In this document: positions 1-7,681 of the stretch, one piece after another
Position numbering within the stretch: position 1 is the stretch's first letter
How the letters are laid out: each line of letters starts with the position of its first letter
From: Opitutaceae bacterium EW11
GTDB taxonomy: Bacteria > Verrucomicrobiota > Verrucomicrobiia > Opitutales > Opitutaceae
Assembly (NCBI GenBank): GCA_003054665.1
Contig: QAYY01000010.1
Span: forward strand, 310,001-374,000
DNA length: 64,000 nt
Direction: 5' to 3'
Program-made: the position numbers and the translations under genes
Notes under the pieces: generated by a model
What the model saw: only the letters and a program-made list of their open reading frames with translations
Databases searched by the model: none
What the model was told of the DNA's origin: nothing

Positions 1-203
1 GCATAGACGCCCATCTTCGCTTCCATGTCTTTCAGCCCGGCGTCCCACGCATTCCAGTCGGTGAACAGCGGAGTGAAGTCCCACCGATATTCCGCCGGGA
101 TTTCCGCACGGTTTCGGGTTTGGGGTTTGGCGGAGCCGGTGGTGAGGATCATTGAGGTGCCTGCAAGGAGTGTTCCGGTAACTTTCCAGACTGCTGTATG
201 CAT
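1..203 (-). CDS. Oligoendopeptidase F-like M3 metallopeptidase, N-terminal fragment
   Basis: Reading leftwards from an ATG at 203, 67 codons run off the window edge without a stop. The first ~25 residues are hydrophobic and look like a signal peptide, ending around GSAKPQ. The mature part begins with EIPAEYRWDFTPLF and WDAGLKDMEAKMG, which resembles the N-terminus of M3B oligoendopeptidases (a zinc HExxH peptidase that cuts short peptides). The zinc site itself lies outside the window, so the family call rests on this N-terminal signature only. The gene is divergent from the M28 peptidase gene, with only 62 bp between the two start codons. A secreted form would be less usual than the cytoplasmic PepF of Gram-positives. 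Confidence 0.6.
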   Translation of the reverse strand, partial: MHTAVWKVTGTLLAGTSMILTTGSAKPQTRNRAEIPAEYRWDFTPLFTDWNAWDAGLKDMEAKMGVY

Positions 204-265
204 GGGGCGGCACCCTAACGAATTGGTCTCTTGCGTCGAGCGAGCAGCGCTGCGACGCATCGAGT

Positions 266-1648
266 ATGCGCGTCCAAACCTTGCTGATCGCCGCTAGTCT
301 GACCGTCGTATCCGCCGTTTCACGCGGCACCGAAACCGCTCCGGAGCCTCTCCAGCGGTTCTACGAGGAGGCGCTGGCGCATTCGCCGTCCTATGAACAG
401 CTGGTCGATTTGGTGAACCGCTATCCGGGACGTCTCGCCGGATCTCAGGCGATGGACGGCGCCATGAAGTGGGCGGAAGAAACGCTTCGCAAGACCGGAT
501 GCAACGACGTCCGCGTGCAGCCCGTCGCCGTGCCCTCTTGGGAGCGCGGCGGCCCGGAGAGCGTCGGTCTTGTTGGCGTCGGAGGCGCGCCTTTCGAGCC
601 GCTGGCCGCGGTGGGCTTGGGGTGGTCGGTGGCCACGCCGGAAACCGGACTCCAGGCCGAGGTCGTCGAAGTCCAGTCACTGCAGGAGTTGGAGAAACTC
701 GGTCGGGCCGCCGTGGAGGGGAAGATCGTCTTCTTCAACCGCCCGATGCCCAGAACCATCGTCGACCCGAGCGCCGCGTACCGCCGCACGTCCGACCAGC
801 GTAACCGCGGCCCGGCGGCGGCGGCCCGGCTGGGCGCCGTGGGAGCGCTGACGCGCTCGCTGACCCAGAGCACCGACGATGTTCCGCACGCCGGATACAC
901 CGGATTCCCGGCCGGCGGTCCGAAGATTCCCGCCGCCGCCCTGAGCGTGATCGCCGCCGACCATTTGAGCGCGGCGCTCAGGCAGGACCCGCACCGTCCG
1001 GTCCGCATGACGCTTCATGGCCGCTGGGTCGGCGATCGGCCTTCAGGCAACGTCATTGCCGAGATTCGCGGATCCGAGTTTCCCGACGAGGTCATCGTCG
1101 TCGGCGCGCACCTCGACTGCTGGGACACCAGCCCCGGGGCGCACGACAACGGCGCCGGGGTGGTTCAGGCCATCGAGGTCATGCGCCTTTTCCGCGCCCT
1201 CGGTATCCGTCCGCGCCATACGCTTCGCTGCGTTCTGTTCGTCGCCGAGGAGAACAGCCTGGCCGGCGGGAACGAATACGCGCGGGTCGCAAAGGAAAAG
1301 AAGGAGAAACACGTCTTCGCCATCGAATCGGACTCGGGCGGTTTCGGTTGCCGCGCTTTCGCTCTTTCGAACAAGAGTTTCCCTGCCCACGAACGCGCCG
1401 CGCGCTGGAGCAGCCGTTTCGCTCCGTTTGGCGTCGTTTCGTTCACCAATGTCGGCGCCGGCGGGGACATCGAACCGCTGGAAGAGCTGGGCGTGACGAT
1501 CGCCGAGATCCGGCCGGAATCGGCGCGCTATTTCGATTATCACCACACGCCGATCGATACCGCGGACAAAGTGAATCCCCGGGAACTCGAACTGGGCGCC
1601 GCCGCGATGGCGTCCCTGGTCTGGCTCGTGGACTCCGAGGGACTTTGA
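266..1648 (+). CDS. Secreted M28-family zinc aminopeptidase/carboxypeptidase
   Basis: 460 residues. An N-terminal hydrophobic stretch (residues 4-20) indicates export. Residues ~100-250 form a protease-associated (PA)-like insert, followed by the M28 catalytic core. The co-catalytic zinc ligands and catalytic acid are visible: His282 (GAHLDCWD), Asp294 (AHDNGAG), Glu328/Glu329 (VAEENS), Asp356 (ESDSGG) and His427 (FDYHHTPIDT). The length and PA+M28 layout fit the plasma glutamate carboxypeptidase/aminopeptidase Q group of peptidases. Substrate is not deducible. It is divergent from the M3 peptidase gene, so the two may share a control region and act together in extracytoplasmic peptide breakdown. 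Confidence 0.9.
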   Translation: MRVQTLLIAASLTVVSAVSRGTETAPEPLQRFYEEALAHSPSYEQLVDLVNRYPGRLAGSQAMDGAMKWAEETLRKTGCNDVRVQPVAVPSWERGGPESVGLVGVGGAPFEPLAAVGLGWSVATPETGLQAEVVEVQSLQELEKLGRAAVEGKIVFFNRPMPRTIVDPSAAYRRTSDQRNRGPAAAARLGAVGALTRSLTQSTDDVPHAGYTGFPAGGPKIPAAALSVIAADHLSAALRQDPHRPVRMTLHGRWVGDRPSGNVIAEIRGSEFPDEVIVVGAHLDCWDTSPGAHDNGAGVVQAIEVMRLFRALGIRPRHTLRCVLFVAEENSLAGGNEYARVAKEKKEKHVFAIESDSGGFGCRAFALSNKSFPAHERAARWSSRFAPFGVVSFTNVGAGGDIEPLEELGVTIAEIRPESARYFDYHHTPIDTADKVNPRELELGAAAMASLVWLVDSEGL

Positions 1649-1789
1649 CCGACGCTTCGCACGGCAGCGCCCGACGAGGAGTTTCCCCTCGTCATCCCAC
1701 CTCGCGCATTTCCATGCTCACCGGATGCGAGATGACGATTCAACACGCGGCTTCCGTGCGGAAGAGCGTCCCAAGGTCGGCGGCAAACG

Positions 1790-2434
1790 ATGATTCGCGC
1801 GCTCGTTTTCGATTTTGACGGACTGATTCTGGATACCGAAACGCCGATCATCGAGGCGTGGATGGAACTGCACGAGGAGGCCCGGGTGCCCTACGAGAAA
1901 TCGTACGCCGCCAACATCGTCGGGCACGTCGACATCGATTTTGACCCGTGGATCGCGTTCGACGCCGCGGTGGACCGTGAGGCGCTCGAACGCGAGCACA
2001 AGAAGCGCACTCGCGCCATCATCGAGCGGCAGCCCGTGTTGCCCGGAGTGCAGGCATGCCTGGAGGAGGCCCGTCGGCTGGGATTGCGCACCGCCATCGC
2101 GTCGAATTCCTCGCACGCGTGGGTCGACAATCACGTCAAGCGCCTGGGGCTCGCCCGCCATTTCGACTTGATCAAGTGCCGTGAAGACGTCGCTCGAGGG
2201 AAGCCCGAACCGGACCTGTATCGGGCGGCCTTGGACGCGTTTTCGCTTCAGCCGCGCGAGGCGGTGGCGTTCGAGGATTCGCAGCCCGGAAGCGTCGCCG
2301 CGAAATCCGCGGGGCTCTGGTGTGTCGCCATTCCCAATCCGTCGACGCAGCACCACGATTTCAGCCACGTCGACGCCATCCTGTGCACGTTGGCGGACGA
2401 GCCGCTGCCCCAGCTGCTCCGACGCTGGATCTGA
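1790..2434 (+). CDS. HAD-superfamily phosphatase (beta-phosphoglucomutase/phosphatase-like)
   Basis: 214 residues, a typical subfamily IA HAD hydrolase. Motif I is FDFDGLILD with nucleophile Asp8 and acid/base Asp10. Motif II is Ser105 in TAIASNSS, motif III Lys138 in RGKPEPD, and motif IV Glu162-Asp163 in FEDSQPG. A helical cap domain lies at about residues 18-85. The usual reaction is hydrolysis or transfer of a phosphate from a sugar phosphate through an aspartyl-phosphate intermediate. The cap does not reveal the substrate. It lies 62 bp upstream of the glycosyltransferase gene and on the same strand, so co-transcription is likely. Confidence 0.85.
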   Translation: MIRALVFDFDGLILDTETPIIEAWMELHEEARVPYEKSYAANIVGHVDIDFDPWIAFDAAVDREALEREHKKRTRAIIERQPVLPGVQACLEEARRLGLRTAIASNSSHAWVDNHVKRLGLARHFDLIKCREDVARGKPEPDLYRAALDAFSLQPREAVAFEDSQPGSVAAKSAGLWCVAIPNPSTQHHDFSHVDAILCTLADEPLPQLLRRWI

Positions 2435-2496
2435 CGACTGCCGCGCCGGCACAATGGCGTTGCCGCGGCTCGCCCGCTCGGATCTGCTCAAGTGAA

Positions 2497-3294
2497 ATGC
2501 CGCCGGTGCCCCCAGGGAATCCGCCGCCCGCGCCGCCCCGCTTCAACGTCCTCGGCGTCGGAGTAAACGCCCTTACGCTTCCGCGCGCCACCCACCTCGT
2601 GGTCGAAGCCGGGCGGTCCCGAGCCGGCGGATACGTTTGTTTTTGCGACGTGAACAGCGCGTCTTGCGCCCGGCGCGATGCGCTACACCGCGGCTATCTC
2701 AACCGATCCCGACTCACGACGCCCGACGGAATGCCGATCGTGTGGCTGGCCCACCGCCAGGGGTTCCGGGATGTATCCCGCGTCTACGGACCCGACCTGC
2801 TGCTTGCCGTCTGCGAAGCGACGGCCGGAACCGGATTGAGCCACTATTTCCTCGGTGCCGCGCCCGGCACCGCGGCCGAACTGGCCGGAAGACTGAAGAG
2901 CCGCTTCCCCGGCTTGAGCGTCGCCGGAGTTCACGCGCCGCCGTATCGCGCGCTCAACGACACGGAACTCGATGATCTCTCGCGGGAGATGACCCAAAAA
3001 CGGCCGGCCTTCCTCTGGATCGGCCTCAGCACGCCGAAGCAGGAGCGGTTCATGGCCGAACACAGCTCCAGATGGGACGTGGGGCTTTCGCTCGGTGTCG
3101 GGGCCGCGTTCGACTTTCTCTCCGGCCGAGTCAGCCAGGCTCCGCGCTGGATCCAGCGCAGCGGCACGGAATGGGTCTGGCGCCTTTTTCATGAGCCCCG
3201 CCGGCTCGCGCCGCGCTACCTGCGGAACAACCCGGCATTCGTTATCCGCGCCGCGGCCCAGCTCTGCGGGCTGATAAAGTATCCGGTCGATTGA
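2497..3294 (+). CDS. WecG/TagA/CpsF-family glycosyltransferase
   Basis: 265 residues from the ATG at 2497. The longer open frame starting at 2320 would overlap the HAD gene and its extra residues look non-coding. The protein shows the GT26 pattern: VLGVGVNALTL near the N-terminus, TTPDGMPIVWL around residue 75, RVYGPDLL about 20 residues later, LGAAPGTA, PKQERFM, and LGVGAAFDFLSG followed by P-RW near the end. Family members transfer N-acetylmannosaminuronic acid or N-acetylmannosamine to lipid-linked sugars for teichoic acids, enterobacterial common antigen or exopolysaccharide. No polysaccharide cluster surrounds it here, so the product is unknown. Confidence 0.88.
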   Translation: MPPVPPGNPPPAPPRFNVLGVGVNALTLPRATHLVVEAGRSRAGGYVCFCDVNSASCARRDALHRGYLNRSRLTTPDGMPIVWLAHRQGFRDVSRVYGPDLLLAVCEATAGTGLSHYFLGAAPGTAAELAGRLKSRFPGLSVAGVHAPPYRALNDTELDDLSREMTQKRPAFLWIGLSTPKQERFMAEHSSRWDVGLSLGVGAAFDFLSGRVSQAPRWIQRSGTEWVWRLFHEPRRLAPRYLRNNPAFVIRAAAQLCGLIKYPVD

Positions 3295-3322
3295 GACGAG
3301 CGGAAGCTCGGCGCACCGGCGC

Positions 3323-3988
3323 CTAGAACAGCTCCCGCTGCTGGAGCGCGGCGCGTTTCTCCGGGTTGGCCGTGCTCGCCTGAAGCAGCCAGGGAATCGT
3401 CATGTCCCGGAACTCAGGGCGATTCCCCAGCGCAAGCAACAGAAGCGCTGCGGCGAGTGCGTCGTACAGGGCCGCGTGGAAACGCCTGCGGCCGGCGGGG
3501 CAGCAGTGCGCCGCCTGCTCGTCCAACAGGCCCGACAGACCGAAGGCCGCCACCAGATCCTCGAGTTTTCCCGTAGGCAGCGACGGAAACAGCTGGGTCA
3601 ACAGTCGGCCGGTATCGATCCACGGTCCCCAATCCGTCTGGGTCGCGCCGGGGCGAGCGAAATCCGGCGCGGTCCGCGGATACGGCCAGACGGATTTGAT
3701 CAACGTGTTTTCCGCATGGGCGTAGTGCGCCCCCAGCGGCCCGGTTTCCCGGTAGCGCGCGAAGCGGTCGAAGTCCGTGCTGAACGGCGCCAGGCCGTCC
3801 ACCTCGCGCGGCCCCAGGCCGTGAATCGCGGTATCCGAAGAGCGGATGCGCCCCATCGCTCCGCAGAGCCGAGTGTGAGCCTCGACGATCTCGCCACCCC
3901 GAAGCGTGATCACGCCGTACTCCAGGATGCCCGAGGTCAGGTTGCCCTCGAAGTCGATGAAGTGGATGGGCGTCTCGAGCCAGCGCAT
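3323..3988 (-). CDS. DnaQ-like 3'-5' exonuclease (DEDDh)
   Basis: 221 residues from ATG 3988, which places the catalytic motif directly at the N-terminus (HFIDFEG, Asp12 and Glu14). The frame stays open further upstream but there crosses the repeat element at 4001-4114 and the start of the facing gene. A second acidic motif lies in the middle of the protein, and FHAALYDALAAALLL near the C-terminus gives the His and Asp of the DEDDh set. Proteins of this type are stand-alone exonucleases or the epsilon proofreading subunit. This one lacks UvrC or helicase domains, so a general nucleic-acid repair or RNA-processing role is possible. It is divergent from the inositol-phosphatase-family gene. Confidence 0.75.
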   Translation of the reverse strand: MRWLETPIHFIDFEGNLTSGILEYGVITLRGGEIVEAHTRLCGAMGRIRSSDTAIHGLGPREVDGLAPFSTDFDRFARYRETGPLGAHYAHAENTLIKSVWPYPRTAPDFARPGATQTDWGPWIDTGRLLTQLFPSLPTGKLEDLVAAFGLSGLLDEQAAHCCPAGRRRFHAALYDALAAALLLLALGNRPEFRDMTIPWLLQASTANPEKRAALQQRELF

Positions 3989-4000
3989 GGGTGGGAGCAG

Positions 4001-4114
4001 CCACGAATGGACACGAATGTCCGCCGATTCCAAGGCCGGAGATCGCCGCGGGCGCCGTCGGAGTGCGCGGGCACGTCTTCCGTTTTCTTCGTGTTCATCC
4101 GCCGCCATTCGTGG
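4001..4114. repeat. Intergenic palindromic repeat element with CCACGAATGG ends
   Basis: The 114-bp stretch between two divergent genes begins with CCACGAATGG (4001-4010) and ends with its exact reverse complement CCATTCGTGG (4105-4114). Further partial pairing exists just inside: CACGAATG at 4012-4019 against a GTGTTCATCCG-type stretch near 4091. The element fills nearly all of the space between the exonuclease start (3988) and the phosphatase start (4127). From memory, similar CCACGAATGG/ACACGAATG sequences recur between genes in planctomycete and verrucomicrobial genomes. That recollection is not checked here. Confidence 0.6.
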
Positions 4115-4126
4115 TTCACCTTCGTC

Positions 4127-4894
4127 ATGAACCTCGAGCCCTATCGCACGTTCCTGGTCGAACTCGCCGAGCGCAGCGGCGACTTCATCCGCCCGTATTT
4201 CGCGGACCACGCCGTCGCAGTGGAGACCAAGTCCGATGCAAGTCCGGTGACGATCGCCGACCGCGGGGCCGAAGAGCTGATGCGGAAACTGATCGCGAAA
4301 CGTTTTCCGGATCACGGCGTGATCGGGGAAGAGTTCGGCGAGGACCGTCCCCAGGCCGAATGGGTTTGGGTGCTCGATCCGATCGACGGCACGAAGTCCT
4401 TCATGACGGCTTGCCCGCTTTTCGGCACGCTGATCGCCCTGCTCCACAACGGGCAGCCGGTGCTGGGAGCCATCCATCAACCCGTCCTGCGACAGCTGGC
4501 GATCGGAGATGGCGCGAGCGCCACGTTGAACGGAAAACCGATCCGCGCCCGCGCCACCTCGCAGTTGTCCGATGCCACGCTCCTCACGAGCGACGTTCTC
4601 AACCTCGCCAAATACCAGAACGGAGCCGCCTGCGATCGGCTCGCCTCGCAGGTGAAACTGTATCGAACCTGGGGCGACTGCTACGGCTACCTCCTGCTAG
4701 CGAGCGGCTGGGCCGACATCATGCTGGACCCGATCATGAACCCGTGGGACATCGCCGCGTTGATCCCGATCGTCCGCGGCGCCGGCGGCGTCATCACGGA
4801 TTGGCAGGGCGGCGATCCGATGGCCGGGAGTTCTATCGTGGCAGCCACCAAGCCGTTACACAGCCAGGTGCTGGATATTCTTCATCGCACCTAG
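4127..4894 (+). CDS. Inositol-monophosphatase-family enzyme, probably histidinol-phosphatase (HisN type)
   Basis: 255 residues from ATG 4127; the upstream open frame is repeat-element sequence. Metal-binding motifs of the FIG superfamily are present: GEEFGE (~residue 67), DPIDGTKSF (~residue 84) and, near the C-terminus, NPWDIAAL with GGVITDWQG. The sequence style (ERSGDFIRPYF near the N-terminus, TWGDCYGYLLLASG before the last motif) resembles the histidinol-phosphatase HisN branch more than classical inositol monophosphatases. The reaction would be histidinol phosphate to histidinol in histidine synthesis. 3'-nucleotidase (CysQ-like) or myo-inositol phosphatase activity cannot be excluded. 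No other his genes are in the window. Confidence 0.8.
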   Translation: MNLEPYRTFLVELAERSGDFIRPYFADHAVAVETKSDASPVTIADRGAEELMRKLIAKRFPDHGVIGEEFGEDRPQAEWVWVLDPIDGTKSFMTACPLFGTLIALLHNGQPVLGAIHQPVLRQLAIGDGASATLNGKPIRARATSQLSDATLLTSDVLNLAKYQNGAACDRLASQVKLYRTWGDCYGYLLLASGWADIMLDPIMNPWDIAALIPIVRGAGGVITDWQGGDPMAGSSIVAATKPLHSQVLDILHRT

Positions 4895-5015
4895 ATCGGA
4901 GAGGAAGCGCGCCCTGGCTGGCCCCTCCGCAACAAAGGCGGGTGGAATGGCCGCACACCCGGGAGACGCAGCTCCGCGGCCCTGCCCGCTTCGGTTTCCC
5001 GCTGAAAAACGGCGG

Positions 5016-5044
5016 TTGACAACGGTTTTCGGGCCCGATTGAAC
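5016..5044 (+). promoter_or_regulatory. Sigma-70-like promoter for rpsR
   Basis: A perfect -35 box TTGACA at 5016-5021 is followed, after a 17-bp spacer, by TTGAAC at 5039-5044 as a weak -10. The rpsR start codon is at 5061, so the leader would be very short. The spacing is ideal; the -10 match is poor, hence moderate confidence. Confidence 0.5.
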
Positions 5045-5060
5045 TCCCGTCCTTTTTCTC

Positions 5061-5255
5061 ATGAGCACGTCTGAACAACCGCAACGCAGCCTCACTCCGC
5101 CGGAGTATCCTTTCACGGCGCCGCAGATGATGAATCGCTACGTGACCGATACCGGCAAGATTCTGCCGCGTAAGTACACCGGGCTCTCGGCGAAGCACCA
5201 GCGCGCGGTAACGCGGACGATCAAGCACTCCCGCAACAACCTGCTGGCCCTCTAA
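5061..5255 (+). CDS. rpsR: 30S ribosomal protein S18
   Basis: 64 residues, short but complete. The C-terminal half carries the S18 signature TGKILPRKYTGLSAKHQR followed by a basic helix with RTIKHSRN. S18 binds the platform of the 30S subunit together with S6. In many bacteria rpsR sits in an rpsF-ssb-rpsR-rplI operon; here it stands alone with its own promoter and terminator and no rpsF or rplI beside it. The N-terminus is about 10 residues shorter than in E. coli and has no cysteine pair for zinc binding. No clear Shine-Dalgarno sequence precedes the ATG. Confidence 0.93.
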   Translation: MSTSEQPQRSLTPPEYPFTAPQMMNRYVTDTGKILPRKYTGLSAKHQRAVTRTIKHSRNNLLAL

Positions 5256-5275
5256 GCCGGGACTTTACCCGTTTC

Positions 5276-5310
5276 GAAAAAGGCCGGAAGCTCACCTTCC
5301 GGCCTTTTTT
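5276..5310 (+). terminator. Rho-independent terminator of rpsR
   Basis: Stem GGCCGGAAG (5282-5290) pairs with CTTCCGGCC (5296-5304) around a 5-nt loop. It is flanked by an A-run upstream and six T residues downstream (5305-5310). The T-run touches the ATG of the next gene at 5311. Confidence 0.9.
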
Positions 5311-6327
5311 ATGCCCAAATTGCGCGCCACAGTTCATCGCGGTACGCCGCGCGCCATCGCTCTCCTCGCCCGGGCGTTGCAGCGCGGCGAACTCGTGGCC
5401 GTGCCGACGGAGACGGTTTATGGGCTCGCTGCGGATGCGCTGAATCCGCGCGCCTGTCGTTCCATTTTCCGCGCAAAAGGCCGGCCGACGAACGATCCGC
5501 TGATCGTTCATGTCCACTCGCTCGCACAGCTGGACCAGCTGGCGATTCGAAACGAGGCCGCGGCCGCCGTCGCAAAGGCGTTCTGGCCAGGACCTCTGAC
5601 GCTCGTGCTGCCCAAACGATCGTGCGTGCCCGATATCGTGACGTCGGGCTTGGACAGCGTCGCCATCCGCATGCCGGCGCACCCGCTCCTCCGGAAGCTG
5701 CTGCGGGCTTGCGACCGACCGCTCGCAGCGCCTAGCGCGAACGCGTTTGGCTACATCAGCCCGACAACCGCAGAGCACGTGCTCGATGGTTTGGGAAACC
5801 GGATCCGCCACATCCTCGACGGCGGCCCCTGTCGCATCGGGCTGGAGTCGACAATTCTCGATCTGCGGGATCCAAAGCACCCCAAGATCCTGCGGCCGGG
5901 CGCGATCGAGCGCCCAGAGTTGGAACGCGTTCTCGGCCGGCGAGTGTCGCTTGTTTCGCGACACCTCACTTCGGCAAAAAAGGCAGCCATCGCTCCGGGG
6001 ATGCTAACGAAGCACTACAGCCCCCGAACGCCGCTGGAGCTGCACGCGAAACTCCGCGTGCCCAGGTCGACTGCGCCGCACGCGGACGAAGCCTTCGTTT
6101 TTCTCTGTCCGCCGTCAGCGCTTCGGAAAACCAAGGCGCCTGCGGCAAACGTGTTCGTGCTTTCGAAAACCGGCACGTTGGACGACGCCGCGCACTCGCT
6201 GTTCGCGACGCTGCGGCGCCTCGATCGCGGCAAGTGGACGCGGATCCACGCCGAACTTGCCCGGGGTCAGTCGGCGCTCGCCATCGCGATCAACGACCGG
6301 CTCACCCGCGCCGCCGCGAAACGCTGA
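5311..6327 (+). CDS. L-threonylcarbamoyladenylate synthase, Sua5 type
   Basis: 338 residues. The N-terminal YrdC/TsaC domain (about 1-200) has TETVYGLAADALN, the KGRPTNDPLIVHV motif and PSAN-FGYISPTTAEHV. It is followed by a Sua5-specific linker with PGMLTKHYSPRTP and a C-terminal Rossmann-like Sua5 domain, so this is the two-domain form rather than the short TsaC. It makes threonylcarbamoyl-AMP from threonine, bicarbonate and ATP for the t6A37 modification of ANN-decoding tRNAs. The ATG at 5311 directly abuts the T-run of the rpsR terminator, leaving no ribosome-binding site; expression may rely on read-through or on a later start. Confidence 0.92.
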   Translation: MPKLRATVHRGTPRAIALLARALQRGELVAVPTETVYGLAADALNPRACRSIFRAKGRPTNDPLIVHVHSLAQLDQLAIRNEAAAAVAKAFWPGPLTLVLPKRSCVPDIVTSGLDSVAIRMPAHPLLRKLLRACDRPLAAPSANAFGYISPTTAEHVLDGLGNRIRHILDGGPCRIGLESTILDLRDPKHPKILRPGAIERPELERVLGRRVSLVSRHLTSAKKAAIAPGMLTKHYSPRTPLELHAKLRVPRSTAPHADEAFVFLCPPSALRKTKAPAANVFVLSKTGTLDDAAHSLFATLRRLDRGKWTRIHAELARGQSALAIAINDRLTRAAAKR

Positions 6328-6367
6328 GCGCATTTCGGCGCCTTGTCTCCAGCGCGCCGAGGCCGGC

Positions 6368-7522
6368 TCAGTGACAATTCGGCGCAGTGGGTTTCCCGCC
6401 GACGAGCCGGTACACTTCACTGCCGGCCAGGAGAAAAGCTCCCACGCCATACACCTCCGTCAGCTCCGGATCGAACGTCTTGGGCGTGTCTCCGATTGGC
6501 TGGACGTGCGTGACTTTTCCATCGGCGTTCACGCAATCGCTCAATGCCTTCCACGCGCGCTGCACCGCGGGAAGATACTCCGCGCGATCAAGGTAGCCGC
6601 GATTGATTCCCCACGCCAGGGCGTAGCAGTAGAAGCCGGAACCGCTGGTCTCCTTCATCGGATAGGCTTCCGGGTCGAGCAGACTGGCGCGCCAAAGCCC
6701 ATCGGGCTGCTGCACCTGGATCACCTTCGCCGCCATCTCCTTGAATTGTTGCTCGAAGCGCGGGCGCGCCGGATGCGCGAGTGGGAGGTACTCGAGGACG
6801 CGCACCAAACCGCCCATCACCCAACCGTTGCCGCGGCTCCAGAAGATCTTTTTTCCGTTGGCCTCCCGCATCGGAATGTAACGGCTGTCCCGATAGAACA
6901 GATGCTCCTGCGGGTCGTAGAGCGCGTCCGAGGTTCTCCACCACTGTTCTACCATAAAATCCAGGTACGCCTGTTTGCCCGTGACGGCGGCCAATCGAGC
7001 CCAGGCCGGTGGCGCCATGAACAGCGCGTCGCACCAGCACCACATATCCCACGCGGCGGGATTCTTTTTCACGTCGAGATCGCCGGTTTTCGGACTCGCC
7101 AGGATCTCGTCGAAGCGGGCGCGCAGCGGCTCGATCATACGAGGGTCGCGTCGTTTGATAAACAGCTCCACGTACGTCTGACCGACGCAATGATCGTCGG
7201 CATGATACACCCGGGGGCCCGGCTTCCATTGATTGCCGTCGCCCATCCTGACCATTGCCTCCGCAAAACGCGGACTCTCGGAAACGTCGCTCAGGGCCAT
7301 CATGCCGGTGTACCAAGCCGCCTGCGTCCAGTCGTGTGGCTTGTGACTCGAGGGATGCGCCAGCTGCCAGTCGGCGGCTCGCTCCATCACGCCAAGCACG
7401 GCCGGCGCCGTCGGCAACGAAGCGGCGCCTGGCGCGGCGGATACAGGGGAGGAAACCCACACAGCGGCTGCGGCGGCGCACAACGTCCATCCGCGGCGAA
7501 GCAAAGAGAGGGGTGTTCGCAT
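6368..7522 (-). CDS. GH105 unsaturated rhamnogalacturonyl hydrolase, secreted
   Basis: 384 residues from ATG 7522. A GGGAAAACTCC stretch precedes it, and the 32 extra upstream codons look non-coding. Residues ~5-30 form a signal peptide (hydrophobic core AAAAAVWVSS, then SAAPG). The (alpha/alpha)6-barrel pattern of GH105/GH88 is clear: DWTQAAWYTGM, MGDGNQWKPG, YHADDHCVGQTYVEL, DMWCWCDALFMAPP, WSRGNGWVMGGL and SGSGFYCYALAWGIN. The Asp of AWDMWCWCDAL is the usual catalytic residue. The enzyme releases the unsaturated galacturonyl residue that lyases leave on rhamnogalacturonan oligosaccharides. It stands apart from the pectate lyase 25 kb away. Confidence 0.9.
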   Translation of the reverse strand: MRTPLSLLRRGWTLCAAAAAVWVSSPVSAAPGAASLPTAPAVLGVMERAADWQLAHPSSHKPHDWTQAAWYTGMMALSDVSESPRFAEAMVRMGDGNQWKPGPRVYHADDHCVGQTYVELFIKRRDPRMIEPLRARFDEILASPKTGDLDVKKNPAAWDMWCWCDALFMAPPAWARLAAVTGKQAYLDFMVEQWWRTSDALYDPQEHLFYRDSRYIPMREANGKKIFWSRGNGWVMGGLVRVLEYLPLAHPARPRFEQQFKEMAAKVIQVQQPDGLWRASLLDPEAYPMKETSGSGFYCYALAWGINRGYLDRAEYLPAVQRAWKALSDCVNADGKVTHVQPIGDTPKTFDPELTEVYGVGAFLLAGSEVYRLVGGKPTAPNCH

Positions 7523-7630
7523 GGAGTTTTCCCGTGCTCGCACGCCGACGCGGCGTACGCACGGTGGCTTCAGGGAAGCTCTGCGTATCGGAGAAGCAAC
7601 TCCCGTGTCGGCAAACACGATCCGCCAGTC

Positions 7631-7668
7631 AGGAAAAGAAAGACGCCGCGGCCGAAACCGCGGCGTCT
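7631..7668 (-). terminator. Rho-independent terminator on the minus strand
   Basis: Stem AGACGCCGCGG (7641-7651) pairs with CCGCGGCGTCT (7658-7668). Read on the minus strand, the hairpin is followed by a T-rich TTCTTTTCCT (7640-7631). It lies just downstream of the stress-protein gene ending at 7682. Confidence 0.85.
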
Positions 7669-7681
7669 CTCGTCCCGAGCG

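Noticed and set aside
2320-2496. Longer N-terminus for the WecG/TagA glycosyltransferase
   Set aside because: It would overlap the HAD gene, and the extra residues have no family similarity; the ATG at 2497 fits the family.
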